64,000 nt of DNA from Aurelia coerulea (taxonomy: Eukaryota; Cnidaria; Scyphozoa; Semaeostomeae; Ulmaridae). Below, in pieces: positions 35,401 through 50,400 of the stretch; positions within the stretch are counted from its first letter, which is position 1, and each line of letters opens with the position of its first letter. The stretch lies in the NCBI GenBank assembly GCA_039566865.1, contig CM076945.1:191001-255000 (forward strand). The letters run 5' to 3'. The notes under the pieces are model-generated. The model was not told the DNA's origin and searched no databases. It saw only the letters and a program-made list of their open reading frames with translations. Position numbers and translations under genes: made by a program.

Positions 35401-38400
35401 AAAAATTTGTGAACAGATTTGAGTTTGATTCTAATGTCTTCATGAGGGTAAGCTGACCTTTAATAAGGTGAGTTACATTATAACGGCATATAAATTTGTG
35501 AACAGATTTGAGTTTGATTCTAATGTCTTCATGAGGGTAAGCTGACCTTTAATAAGGTGAGTTACATTATAAAGGCATAAAAATTTGTGAACAGATTTGA
35601 GTTTGATTCTAATGTCTTCATGAGGGTAAGCTGACCTTTAATAAGGTGAGTTACATTATAAAGGCATAAAAATTTGTGAACAGATTTGAGTTTCATTCTA
35701 ATGTCTTCATGAGGGTAAGCTGACCTTTAATAAGGTGAGTTACATTATAAAGGCATAAAAATTTGTGAACAGATTTGAGTTTCATTCTAATGTCTTCGTG
35801 AGGGTAAGCTGACCTTTAATAAGGTGAGTTACATTATAAAGGCATAAAAATTTGTGAACAGATTTGAGTTTCATTCTAATGTCTTCATGAGGGTAAGCTG
35901 ACCTTTAATAAGGTGAGTTACATTATAAAGGCATATAAATTTGTGAACAGATTTGAGTTTCATTCTAATGTCTTCATGAGGGTAAGCTGACCTTTAATAA
36001 GGTGAGTTACATTATAAAGGCATAAAAATTTGTGAACAGATTTGAGTTTGATTCTAATGTCTTCATGAGGGTAAGCTGACCTTTAATAAGGTGAGTTACA
36101 TTATAAAGGCATAAAAATTTGTGAACAGATTTGAGTTTCATTCTAATGTCTTCATGAGGGTAAGCTGACCTTTAATAAGGTGAGTTACATTATAAAGGCA
36201 TACAAATTTGTGAACAGATTTGAGTTTGATTCTAATGTCTTCATGAGGGTAAGCTGACCTTTAATAAGGTGAGTTACATTATAAAGGCATAAAAATTTGT
36301 GAACAGATTTGAGTTTGATTCTAATGTCTTCGTGAGGGTAAGCTGACCTTTAATAAGGTGAGTTACATTATAAAGGCATAAAAATTTGTGAACAGATTTG
36401 AGTTTGATTCTAATGTCTTCATGAGGGTAAGCTGACCTTTAATAAGGTGAGTTACATTATAAAGGCATAAAAATTTGTGAACAGATTTGAGTTTCATTCT
36501 AATGTCTTCATGAGGGTAAGCTGACCTTTAATAAGGTGAGTTACATTATAAAGGCATATAAATTTGTGAACAGATTTGAGTTTCATTCTAATGTCTTCAT
36601 GAGGGTAAGCTGACCTTTAATAAGGTGAGTTACATTATAAAGGCATACAAATTTGTGAACAGATTTGAGTTTGATTCTAATGTCTTCATGAGGGTAAGCT
36701 GACCTTTAATAAGGTGAGTTACATTATAAAGGCATAAAAATTTGTGAACAGATTTGAGTTTGATTCTAATGTCTTCATGAGGGTAAGCTGACCTTTAATA
36801 AGGTGAGTTACATTATAAAGGCATAAAAATTTGTGAACAGATTTGAGTTTCATTCTAATGTCTTCATGAGGGTAAGCTGACCTTTAATAAGGTGAGTTAC
36901 ATTATAAAGGCATACAAATTTGTGAACAGATTTGAGTTTGATTCTAATGTCTTCATGAGGGTAAGCTGACCTTTAATAAGGTGAGTTACATTATAAAGGC
37001 ATAAAAATTTGTGAACAGATTTGAGTTTGATTCTAATGTCTTCATGAGGGTAAGCTGACCTTTAATAAGGTGAGTTACATTATAAAGGCATAAAAATTTG
37101 TGAACAGATTTGAGTTTCATTCTAATGTCTTCGTGAGGGTAAGCTGACCTTTAATAAGGTGAGTTACATTATAAAGGCATATAAATTTGTGAACAGATTT
37201 GAGTTTGATTCTAATGTCTTCATGAGGGTAAGCTGACCTTTAATAAGGTGAGTTACATTATAAAGGCATAAAAATTTGTGAACAGATTTGAGTTTGATTC
37301 TAATGTCTTCATGAGGGTAAGCTGACCTTTAATAAGGTGAGTTACATTATAAAGGCATAAAAATTTGTGAACAGATTTGAGTTTGATTCTAATGTCTTCA
37401 TGAGGGTAAGCTGACCTTTAATAAGGTGAGTTACATTATAAAGGCATAAAAATTTGTGAACAGATTTGAGTTTGATTCTAATGTCTTCATGAGGGTAAGC
37501 TGACCTTTAATAAGGTGAGTTACATTATAACGGCATATAAATTTGTGAACAGATTTGAGTTTGATTCTAATGTCTTCATGAGGGTAAGCTGACCTTTAAT
37601 AAGGTGAGTTACATTATAAAGGCATAAAAATTTGTGAACAGATTTGAGTTTCATTCTAATGTCTTCGTGAGGGTAAGCTGACCTTTAATAAGGTGAGTTA
37701 CATTATAAAGGCATAAAAATTTGTGAACAGATTTGAGTTTCATTCTAATGTCTTCATGAGGGTAAGCTGACCTTTAATAAGGTGAGTTACATTATAAAGG
37801 CATATAAATTTGTGAACAGATTTGAGTTTCATTCTAATGTCTTCATGAGGGTAAGTTGACCTTTAATAAGGTGAGTTACATTATAAAGGCATAAAAATTT
37901 GTGAACAGATTTGAGTTTCATTCTAATGTCTTCATGAGGGTAAGTTGACCTTTAATAAGGTGAGTTACATTATAAAGGCATAAAAATTTGTGAACAGATT
38001 TGAGTTTGATTCTAATGTCTTCATGAGGGTAAGCTGACCTTTAATAAGGTGAGTTACATTATAACGGCATATAAATTTGTGAACAGATTTGAGTTTGATT
38101 CTAATGTCTTCATGAGGGTAAGCTGACCTTTAATAAGGTGAGTTACATTATAAAGGCATAAAAATTTGTGAACAGATTTGAGTTTGATTCTAATGTCTTC
38201 ATGAGGGTAAGCTGACCTTTAATAAGGTGAGTTACATTATAAAGGCATATAAATTTGTGAACAGATTTGAGTTTCATTCTAATGTCTTCGTGAGGGTAAG
38301 CTGACCTTTAATAAGGTGAGTTACATTATAAAGGCATAAAAATTTGTGAACAGATTTGAGTTTGATTCTAATGTCTTCATGAGGGTAAGCTGACCTTTAA

Positions 38401-41400
38401 TAAGGTGAGTTACATTATAAAGGCATAAAAATTTGTGAACAGATTTGAGTTTGATTCTAATGTCTTCATGAGGGTAAGCTGACCTTTAATAAGGTGAGTT
38501 ACATTATAACGGCATATAAATTTGTGAACAGATTTGAGTTTGATTCTAATGTCTTCATGAGGGTAAGCTGACCTTTAATAAGGTGAGTTACATTATAAAG
38601 GCATATAAATTTGTGAACAGATTTGAGTTTCATTCTAATGTCTTCGTGAGGGTAAGTTGACCTTTAATAAGGTGAGTTACATTATAAAGGCATAAAAATT
38701 TGTGAACAGATTTGAGTTTCATTCTAATGTCTTCATGAGGGTAAGCTGACCTTTAATAAGGTGAGTTACATTATAAAGGCATAAAAATTTGTGAACAGAT
38801 TTGAGTTTCATTCTAATGTCTTCATGAGGGTAAGTTGACCTTTAATAAGGTGAGTTACATTATAAAGGCATAAAAATTTGTGAACAGATTTGAGTTTGAT
38901 TCTAATGTCTTCATGAGGGTAAGCTGACCTTTAATAAGGTGAGTTACATTATAACGGCATATAAATTTGTGAACAGATTTGAGTTTGATTCTAATGTCTT
39001 CATGAGGGTAAGCTGACCTTTAATAAGGTGAGTTACATTATAAAGGCATAAAAATTTGTGAACAGATTTGAGTTTGATTCTAATGTCTTCATGAGGGTAA
39101 GCTGACCTTTAATAAGGTGAGTTACATTATAAAGGCATATAAATTTGTGAACAGATTTGAGTTTCATTCTAATGTCTTCGTGAGGGTAAGCTGACCTTTA
39201 ATAAGGTGAGTTACATTATAAAGGCATAAAAATTTGTGAACAGATTTGAGTTTGATTCTAATGTCTTCATGAGGGTAAGCTGACCTTTAATAAGGTGAGT
39301 TACATTATAAAGGCATAAAAATTTGTGAACAGATTTGAGTTTGATTCTAATGTCTTCATGAGGGTAAGCTGACCTTTAATAAGGTGAGTTACATTATAAC
39401 GGCATATAAATTTGTGAACAGATTTGAGTTTGATTCTAATGTCTTCATGAGGGTAAGCTGACCTTTAATAAGGTGAGTTACATTATAAAGGCATATAAAT
39501 TTGTGAACAGATTTGAGTTTCATTCTAATGTCTTCGTGAGGGTAAGTTGACCTTTAATAAGGTGAGTTACATTATAAAGGCATAAAAATTTGTGAACAGA
39601 TTTGAGTTTGATTCTAATGTCTTCATGAGGGTAAGCTGACCTTTAATAAGGTGAGTTACATTATAAAGGCATAAAAATTTGTGAACAGATTTGAGTTTGA
39701 TTCTAATGTCTTCATGAGGGTAAGCTGACCTTTAATAAGGTGAGTTACATTATAAAGGCATAAAAATTTGTGAACAGATTTGAGTTTCATTCTAATGTCT
39801 TCATGAGGGTAAGCTGACCTTTAATAAGGTGAGTTACATTATAAAGGCATAAAAATTTGTGAACAGATTTGAGTTTCATTCTAATGTCTTCATGAGGGTA
39901 AGCTGACCTTTAATAAGGTGAGTTACATTATAAAGGCATAAAAATTTGTGAACAGATTTGAGTTTCATTCTAATGTCTTCATGAGGGTAAGCTGACCTTT
40001 AATAAGGTGAGTTACATTATAAAGGCATAAAAATTTGTGAACAGATTTGAGTTTGATTCTAATGTCTTCATGAGGGTAAGTTGACCTTTAATAAGGTGAG
40101 TTACATTATAAAGGCATAAAAATTTGTGAACAGATTTGAGTTTCATTCTAATGTCTTCATGAGGGTAAGCTGACCTTTAATAAGGTGAGTTACATTATAA
40201 AGGCATACAAATTTGTGAACAGATTTGAGTTTGATTCTAATGTCTTCATGAGGGTAAGCTGACCTTTAATAAGGTGAGTTACATTATAAAGGCATAAAAA
40301 TTTGTGAACAGATTTGAGTTTCATTCTAATGTCTTCATGAGGGTAAGCTGACCTTTAATAAGGTGAGTTACATTATAACGGCATAAAAATTTGTGAACAG
40401 ATTTGAGTTTGATTCTAATGTCTTCATGAGGGTAAGCTGACCTTTAATAAGGTGAGTTACATTATAAAGGCATATAAATTTGTGAACAGATTTGAGTTTG
40501 ATTCTAATGTCTTCATGAGGGTAAGCTGACCTTTAATAAGGTGAGTTACATTATAAAGGCATAAAAATTTGTGAACAGATTTGAGTTTGATTCTAATGTC
40601 TTCATGAGGGTAAGCTGACCTTTAATAAGGTGAGTTACATTATAAAGGCATAAAAATTTGTGAACAGATTTGAGTTTGATTCTAATGTCTTCATGAGGGT
40701 AAGCTGACCTTTAATAAGGTGAGTTACATTATAAAGGCATATAAATTTGTGAACAGATTTGAGTTTCATTCTAATGTCTTCATGAGGGTAAGCTGACCTT
40801 TAATAAGGTGAGTTACATTATAAAGGCATAAAAATTTGTGAACAGATTTGAGTTTCATTCTAATGTCTTCATGAGGGTAAGCTGACCTTTAATAAGGTGA
40901 GTTACATTATAAAGGCATAAAAATTTGTGAACAGATTTGAGTTTGATTCTAATGTCTTCATGAGGGTAAGCTGACCTTTAATAAGGTGAGTTACATTATA
41001 AAGGCATAAAAATTTGTGAACAGATTTGAGTTTGATTCTAATGTCTTCATGAGGGTAAGCTGACCTTTAATAAGGTGAGTTACATTATAAAGGCATAAAA
41101 ATTTGTGAACAGATTTGAGTTTGATTCTAATGTCTTCATGAGGGTAAGCTGACCTTTAATAAGGTGAGTTACATTATAAAGGCATAAAAATTTGTGAACA
41201 GATTTGAGTTTGATTCTAATGTCTTCATGAGGGTAAGCTGACCTTTAATAAGGTGAGTTACATTATAAAGGCATAAAAATTTGTGAACAGATTTGAGTTT
41301 CATTCTAATGTCTTCATGAGGGTAAGCTGACCTTTAATAAGGTGAGTTACATTATAAAGGCATACAAATTTGTGAACAGATTTGAGTTTGATTCTAATGT

Positions 41401-44400
41401 CTTCATGAGGGTAAGCTGACCTTTAATAAGGTGAGTTACATTATAACGGCATAAAAATTTGTGAACAGATTTGAGTTTCATTCTAATGTCTTCATGAGGG
41501 TAAGCTGACCTTTAATAAGGTGAGTTACATTATAACGGCATATAAATTTGTGAACAGATTTGAGTTTGATTCTAATGTCTTCATGAGGGTAAGCTGACCT
41601 TTAATAAGGTGAGTTACATTATAAAGGCATAAAAATTTGTGAACAGATTTGAGTTTGATTCTAATGTCTTCATGAGGGTAAGCTGACCTTTAATAAGGTG
41701 AGTTACATTATAACGGCATAAAAATTTGTGAACAGATTTGAGTTTGATTCTAATGTCTTCATGAGGGTAAGCTGACCTTTAATAAGGTGAGTTACATTAT
41801 AAAGGCATAAAAATTTGTGAACAGATTTGAGTTTGATTCTAATGTCTTCATGAGGGTAAGCTGACCTTTAATAAGGTGAGTTACATTATAACGGCATAAA
41901 AATTTGTGAACAGATTTGAGTTTCATTCTAATGTCTTCATGAGGGTAAGCTGACCTTTAATAAGGTGAGTTACATTATAAAGGCATACAAATTTGTGAAC
42001 AGATTTGAGTTTGATTCTAATGTCTTCATGAGGGTAAGCTGACCTTTAATAAGGTGAGTTACATTATAAAGGCATAAAAATTTGTGAACAGATTTGAGTT
42101 TCATTCTAATGTCTTCATGAGGGTAAGCTGACCTTTAATAAGGTGAGTTACATTATAAAGGCATAAAAATTTGTGAACAGATTTGAGTTTCATTCTAATG
42201 TCTTCATGAGGGTAAGCTGACCTTTAATAAGGTGAGTTACATTATAACGGCATAAAAATTTGTGAACAGATTTGAGTTTCATTCTAATGTCTTCATGAGG
42301 GTAAGCTGACCTTTAATAAGGTGAGTTACATTATAAAGGCATATAAATTTGTGAACAGATTTGAGTTTGATTCTAATGTCTTCATGAGGGTAAGCTGACC
42401 TTTAATAAGGTGAGTTACATTATAAAGGCATAAAAATTTGTGAACAGATTTGAGTTTGATTCTAATGTCTTCATGAGGGTAAGCTGACCTTTAATAAGGT
42501 GAGTTACATTATAAAGGCATAAAAATTTGTGAACAGATTTGAGTTTGATTCTAATGTCTTCATGAGGGTAAGCTGACCTTTAATAAGGTGAGTTACATTA
42601 TAAAGGCATAAAAATTTGTGAACAGATTTGAGTTTGATTCTAATGTCTTCATGAGGGTAAGTTGACCTTTAATAAGGTGAGTTACATTATAAAGGCATAA
42701 AAATTTGTGAACAGATTTGAGTTTCATTCTAATGTCTTCATGAGGGTAAGCTGACCTTTAATAAGGTGAGTTACATTATAAAGGCATAAAAATTTGTGAA
42801 CAGATTTGAGTTTCATTCTAATGTCTTCATGAGGGTAAGCTGACCTTTAATAAGGTGAGTTACATTATAACGGCATATAAATTTGTGAACAGATTTGAGT
42901 TTCATTCTAATGTCTTCGTGAGGGTAAGTTGACCTTTAATAAGGTGAGTTACATTATAAAGGCATAAAAATTTGTGAACAGATTTGAGTTTGATTCTAAT
43001 GTCTTCGTGAGGGTAAGTTGACCTTTAATAAGGTGAGTTACATTATAAAGGCATAAAAATTTGTGAACAGATTTGAGTTTGATTCTAATGTCTTCGTGAG
43101 GGTAAGCTGACCTTTAATAAGGTGAGTTACATTATAAAGGCATATAAATTTGTGAACAGATTTGAGTTTGATTCTAATGTCTTCGTGAGGGTAAGCTGAC
43201 CTTTAATAAGGTGAGTTACATTATAAAGGCATAAAAATTTGTGAACAGATTTGAGTTTGATTCTAATGTCTTCATGAGGGTAAGCTGACCTTTAATAAGG
43301 TGAGTTACATTATAAAGGCATATAAATTTGTGAACAGATTTGAGTTTGATTCTAATGTCTTCGTGAGGGTAAGCTGACCTTTAATAAGGTGAGTTACATT
43401 ATAAAGGCATAAAAATTTGTGAACAGATTTGAGTTTGATTCTAATGTCTTCATGAGGGTAAGCTGACCTTTAATAAGGTGAGTTACATTATAAAGGCATA
43501 TAAATTTGTGAACAGATTTGAGTTTGATTCTAATGTCTTCATGAGGGTAAGTTGACCTTTAATAAGGTGAGTTACATTATAAAGGCATAAAAATTTGTGA
43601 ACAGATTTGAGTTTCATTCTAATGTCTTCATGAGGGTAAGCTGACCTTTAATAAGGTGAGTTACATTATAAAGGCATAAAAATTTGTGAACAGATTTGAG
43701 TTTCATTCTAATGTCTTCATGAGGGTAAGCTGACCTTTAATAAGGTGAGTTACATTATAAAGGCATAAAAATTTGTGAACAGATTTGAGTTTCATTCTAA
43801 TGTCTTCATGAGGGTAAGCTGACCTTTAATAAGGTGAGTTACATTATAAAGGCATAAAAATTTGTGAACAGATTTGAGTTTGATTCTAATGTCTTCATGA
43901 GGGTAAGCTGACCTTTAATAAGGTGAGTTACATTATAAAGGCATAAAAATTTGTGAACAGATTTGAGTTTGATTCTAATGTCTTCATGAGGGTAAGCTGA
44001 CCTTTAATAAGGTGAGTTACATTATAACGGCATAAAAATTTGTGAACAGATTTGAGTTTGATTCTAATGTCTTCGTGAGGGTAAGTTGACCTTTAATAAG
44101 GTGAGTTACATTATAACGGCATATAAATTTGTGAACAGATTTGAGTTTCATTCTAATGTCTTCATGAGGGTAAGCTGACCTTTAATAAGGTGAGTTACAT
44201 TATAAAGGCATATAAATTTGTGAACAGATTTGAGTTTCATTCTAATGTCTTCATGAGGGTAAGCTGACCTTTAATAAGGTGAGTTACATTATAAAGGCAT
44301 ACAAATTTGTGAACAGATTTGAGTTTGATTCTAATGTCTTCATGAGGGTAAGCTGACCTTTAATAAGGTGAGTTACATTATAACGGCATAAAAATTTGTG

Positions 44401-47400
44401 AACAGATTTGAGTTTGATTCTAATGTCTTCGTGAGGGTAAGTTGACCTTTAATAAGGTGAGTTACATTATAACGGCATAAAAATTTGTGAACAGATTTGA
44501 GTTTCATTCTAATGTCTTCATGAGGGTAAGCTGACCTTTAATAAGGTGAGTTACATTATAACGGCATATAAATTTGTGAACAGATTTGAGTTTCATTCTA
44601 ATGTCTTCATGAGGGTAAGCTGACCTTTAATAAGGTGAGTTACATTATAAAGGCATATAAATTTGTGAACAGATTTGAGTTTGATTCTAATGTCTTCATG
44701 AGGGTAAGCTGACCTTTAATAAGGTGAGTTACATTATAAAGGCATAAAAATTTGTGAACAGATTTGAGTTTCATTCTAATGTCTTCATGAGGGTAAGCTG
44801 ACCTTTAATAAGGTGAGTTACATTATAACGGCATATAAATTTGTGAACAGATTTGAGTTTGATTCTAATGTCTTCATGAGGGTAAGTTGACCTTTAATAA
44901 GGTGAGTTACATTATAAAGGCATACAAATTTGTGAACAGATTTGAGTTTGATTCTAATGTCTTCATGAGGGTAAGCTGACCTTTAATAAGGTGAGTTACA
45001 TTATAAAGGCATAAAAATTTGTGAACAGATTTGAGTTTGATTCTAATGTCTTCATGAGGGTAAGCTGACCTTTAATAAGGTGAGTTACATTATAAAGGCA
45101 TAAAAATTTGTGAACAGATTTGAGTTTGATTCTAATGTCTTCATGAGGGTAAGCTGACCTTTAATAAGGTGAGTTACATTATAAAGGCATAAAAATTTGT
45201 GAACAGATTTGAGTTTGATTCTAATGTCTTCATGAGGGTAAGCTGACCTTTAATAAGGTGAGTTACATTATAAAGGCATAAAAATTTGTGAACAGATTTG
45301 AGTTTGATTCTAATGTCTTCATGAGGGTAAGCTGACCTTTAATAAGGTGAGTTACATTATAAAGGCATAAAAATTTGTGAACAGATTTGAGTTTCATTCT
45401 AATGTCTTCATGAGGGTAAGCTGACCTTTAATAAGGTGAGTTACATTATAAAGGCATACAAATTTGTGAACAGATTTGAGTTTGATTCTAATGTCTTCAT
45501 GAGGGTAAGCTGACCTTTAATAAGGTGAGTTACATTATAAAGGCATAAAAATTTGTGAACAGATTTGAGTTTCATTCTAATGTCTTCATGAGGGTAAGCT
45601 GACCTTTAATAAGGTGAGTTACATTATAACGGCATATAAATTTGTGAACAGATTTGAGTTTGATTCTAATGTCTTCATGAGGGTAAGTTGACCTTTAATA
45701 AGGTGAGTTACATTATAAAGGCATACAAATTTGTGAACAGATTTGAGTTTGATTCTAATGTCTTCATGAGGGTAAGCTGACCTTTAATAAGGTGAGTTAC
45801 ATTATAACGGCATATAAATTTGTGAACAGATTTGAGTTTGATTCTAATGTCTTCATGAGGGTAAGTTGACCTTTAATAAGGTGAGTTACATTATAAAGGC
45901 ATATAAATTTGTGAACAGATTTGAGTTTCATTCTAATGTCTTCATGAGGGTAAGCTGACCTTTAATAAGGTGAGTTACATTATAAAGGCATAAAAATTTG
46001 TGAACAGATTTGAGTTTCATTCTAATGTCTTCATGAGGGTAAGCTGACCTTTAATAAGGTGAGTTACATTATAAAGGCATAAAAATTTGTGAACAGATTT
46101 GAGTTTGATTCTAATGTCTTCATGAGGGTAAGCTGACCTTTAATAAGGTGAGTTACATTATAAAGGCATATAAATTTGTGAACAGATTTGAGTTTCATTC
46201 TAATGTCTTCATGAGGGTAAGCTGACCTTTAATAAGGTGAGTTACATTATAAAGGCATAAAAATTTGTGAACAGATTTGAGTTTCATTCTAATGTCTTCA
46301 TGAGGGTAAGCTGACCTTTAATAAGGTGAGTTACATTATAAAGGCATAAAAATTTGTGAACAGATTTGAGTTTGATTCTAATGTCTTCATGAGGGTAAGC
46401 TGACCTTTAATAAGGTGAGTTACATTATAAAGGCATAAAAATTTGTGAACAGATTTGAGTTTGATTCTAATGTCTTCATGAGGGTAAGCTGACCTTTAAT
46501 AAGGTGAGTTACATTATAAAGGCATAAAAATTTGTGAACAGATTTGAGTTTCATTCTAATGTCTTCATGAGGGTAAGCTGACCTTTAATAAGGTGAGTTA
46601 CATTATAAAGGCATAAAAATTTGTGAACAGATTTGAGTTTGATTCTAATGTCTTCATGAGGGTAAGCTGACCTTTAATAAGGTGAGTTACATTATAAAGG
46701 CATAAAAATTTGTGAACAGATTTGAGTTTCATTCTAATGTCTTCATGAGGGTAAGCTGACCTTTAATAAGGTGAGTTACATTATAAAGGCATAAAAATTT
46801 GTGAACAGATTTGAGTTTCATTCTAATGTCTTCATGAGGGTAAGCTGACCTTTAATAAGGTGAGTTACATTATAAAGGCATAAAAATTTGTGAACAGATT
46901 TGAGTTTGATTCTAATGTCTTCATGAGGGTAAGCTGACCTTTAATAAGGTGAGTTACATTATAAAGGCATAAAAATTTGTGAACAGATTTGAGTTTCATT
47001 CTAATGTCTTCATGAGGGTAAGCTGACCTTTAATAAGGTGAGTTACATTATAAAGGCATAAAAATTTGTGAACAGATTTGAGTTTCATTCTAATGTCTTC
47101 ATGAGGGTAAGCTGACCTTTAATAAGGTGAGTTACATTATAAAGGCATAAAAATTTGTGAACAGATTTGAGTTTGATTCTAATGTCTTCATGAGGGTAAG
47201 CTGACCTTTAATAAGGTGAGTTACATTATAAAGGCATAAAAATTTGTGAACAGATTTGAGTTTCATTCTAATGTCTTCATGAGGGTAAGCTGACCTTTAA
47301 TAAGGTGAGTTACATTATAAAGGCATAAAAATTTGTGAACAGATTTGAGTTTGATTCTAATGTCTTCATGAGGGTAAGCTGACCTTTAATAAGGTGAGTT

Positions 47401-50400
47401 ACATTATAAAGGCATAAAAATTTGTGAACAGATTTGAGTTTCATTCTAATGTCTTCATGAGGGTAAGCTGACCTTTAATAAGGTGAGTTACATTATAAAG
47501 GCATAAAAATTTGTGAACAGATTTGAGTTTGATTCTAATGTCTTCATGAGGGTAAGCTGACCTTTAATAAGGTGAGTTACATTATAAAGGCATAAAAATT
47601 TGTGAACAGATTTGAGTTTGATTCTAATGTCTTCATGAGGGTAAGCTGACCTTTAATAAGGTGAGTTACATTATAAAGGCATAAAAATTTGTGAACAGAT
47701 TTGAGTTTCATTCTAATGTCTTCATGAGGGTAAGCTGACCTTTAATAAGGTGAGTTACATTATAAAGGCATATAAATTTGTGAACAGATTTGAGTTTCAT
47801 TCTAATGTCTTCATGAGGGTAAGCTGACCTTTAATAAGGTGAGTTACATTATAAAGGCATAAAAATTTGTGAACAGATTTGAGTTTCATTCTAATGTCTT
47901 CATGAGGGTAAGCTGACCTTTAATAAGGTGAGTTACATTATAAAGGCATAAAAATTTGTGAACAGATTTGAGTTTGATTCTAATGTCTTCATGAGGGTAA
48001 GCTGACCTTTAATAAGGTGAGTTACATTATAAAGGCATAAAAATTTGTGAACAGATTTGAGTTTCATTCTAATGTCTTCATGAGGGTAAGCTGACCTTTA
48101 ATAAGGTGAGTTACATTATAAAGGCATAAAAATTTGTGAACAGATTTGAGTTTGATTCTAATGTCTTCATGAGGGTAAGCTGACCTTTAATAAGGTGAGT
48201 TACATTATAAAGGCATAAAAATTTGTGAACAGATTTGAGTTTGATTCTAATGTCTTCATGAGGGTAAGCTGACCTTTAATAAGGTGAGTTACATTATAAA
48301 GGCATAAAAATTTGTGAACAGATTTGAGTTTCATTCTAATGTCTTCATGAGGGTAAGCTGACCTTTAATAAGGTGAGTTACATTATAACGGCATATAAAT
48401 TTGTGAACAGATTTGAGTTTCATTCTAATGTCTTCATGAGGGTAAGCTGACCTTTAATAAGGTGAGTTACATTATAAAGGCATAAAAATTTGTGAACAGA
48501 TTTGAGTTTCATTCTAATGTCTTCATGAGGGTAAGCTGACCTTTAATAAGGTGAGTTACATTATAAAGGCATAAAAATTTGTGAACAGATTTGAGTTTGA
48601 TTCTAATGTCTTCATGAGGGTAAGCTGACCTTTAATAAGGTGAGTTACATTATAACGGCATAAAAATTTGTGAACAGATTTGAGTTTGATTCTAATGTCT
48701 TCATGAGGGTAAGCTGACCTTTAATAAGGTGAGTTACATTATAAAGGCATAAAAATTTGTGAACAGATTTGAGTTTCATTCTAATGTCTTCATGAGGGTA
48801 AGCTGACCTTTAATAAGGTGAGTTACATTATAAAGGCATAAAAATTTGTGAACAGATTTGAGTTTGATTCTAATGTCTTCATGAGGGTAAGCTGACCTTT
48901 AATAAGGTGAGTTACATTATAAAGGCATAAAAATTTGTGAACAGATTTGAGTTTGATTCTAATGTCTTCATGAGGGTAAGCTGACCTTTAATAAGGTGAG
49001 TTACATTATAAAGGCATAAAAATTTGTGAACAGATTTGAGTTTCATTCTAATGTCTTCATGAGGGTAAGCTGACCTTTAATAAGGTGAGTTACATTATAA
49101 AGGCATAAAAATTTGTGAACAGATTTGAGTTTGATTCTAATGTCTTCATGAGGGTAAGCTGACCTTTAATAAGGTGAGTTACATTATAAAGGCATAAAAA
49201 TTTGTGAACAGATTTGAGTTTGATTCTAATGTCTTCATGAGGGTAAGCTGACCTTTAATAAGGTGAGTTACATTATAAAGGCATAAAAATTTGTGAACAG
49301 ATTTGAGTTTGATTCTAATGTCTTCGTGAGGGTAAGCTGACCTTTAATAAGGTGAGTTACATTATAAAGGCATAAAAATTTGTGAACAGATTTGAGTTTG
49401 ATTCTAATGTCTTCATGAGGGTAAGCTGACCTTTAATAAGGTGAGTTACATTATAAAGGCATAAAAATTTGTGAACAGATTTGAGTTTGATTCTAATGTC
49501 TTCGTGAGGGTAAGCTGACCTTTAATAAGGTGAGTTACATTATAAAGGCATAAAAATTTGTGAACAGATTTGAGTTTGATTCTAATGTCTTCATGAGGGT
49601 AAGCTGACCTTTAATAAGGTGAGTTACATTATAAAGGCATAAAAATTTGTGAACAGATTTGAGTTTGATTCTAATGTCTTCGTGAGGGTAAGCTGACCTT
49701 TAATAAGGTGAGTTACATTATAAAGGCATAAAAATTTGTGAACAGATTTGAGTTTGATTCTAATGTCTTCATGAGGGTAAGCTGACCTTTAATAAGGTGA
49801 GTTACATTATAAAGGCATAAAAATTTGTGAACAGATTTGAGTTTGATTCTAATGTCTTCGTGAGGGTAAGTTGACCTTTAATAAGGTGAGTTACATTATA
49901 AAGGCATAAAAATTTGTGAACAGATTTGAGTTTGATTCTAATGTCTTCATGAGGGTAAGCTGACCTTTAATAAGGTGAGTTACATTATAAAGGCATAAAA
50001 ATTTGTGAACAGATTTGAGTTTGATTCTAATGTCTTCGTGAGGGTAAGCTGACCTTTAATAAGGTGAGTTACATTATAAAGGCATAAAAATTTGTGAACA
50101 GATTTGAGTTTGATTCTAATGTCTTCATGAGGGTAAGCTGACCTTTAATAAGGTGAGTTACATTATAAAGGCATAAAAATTTGTGAACAGATTTGAGTTT
50201 GATTCTAATGTCTTCATGAGGGTAAGCTGACCTTTAATAAGGTGAGTTACATTATAAAGGCATAAAAATTTGTGAACAGATTTGAGTTTGATTCTAATGT
50301 CTTCATGAGGGTAAGCTGACCTTTAATAAGGTGAGTTACATTATAAAGGCATAAAAATTTGTGAACAGATTTGAGTTTCATTCTAATGTCTTCGTGAGGG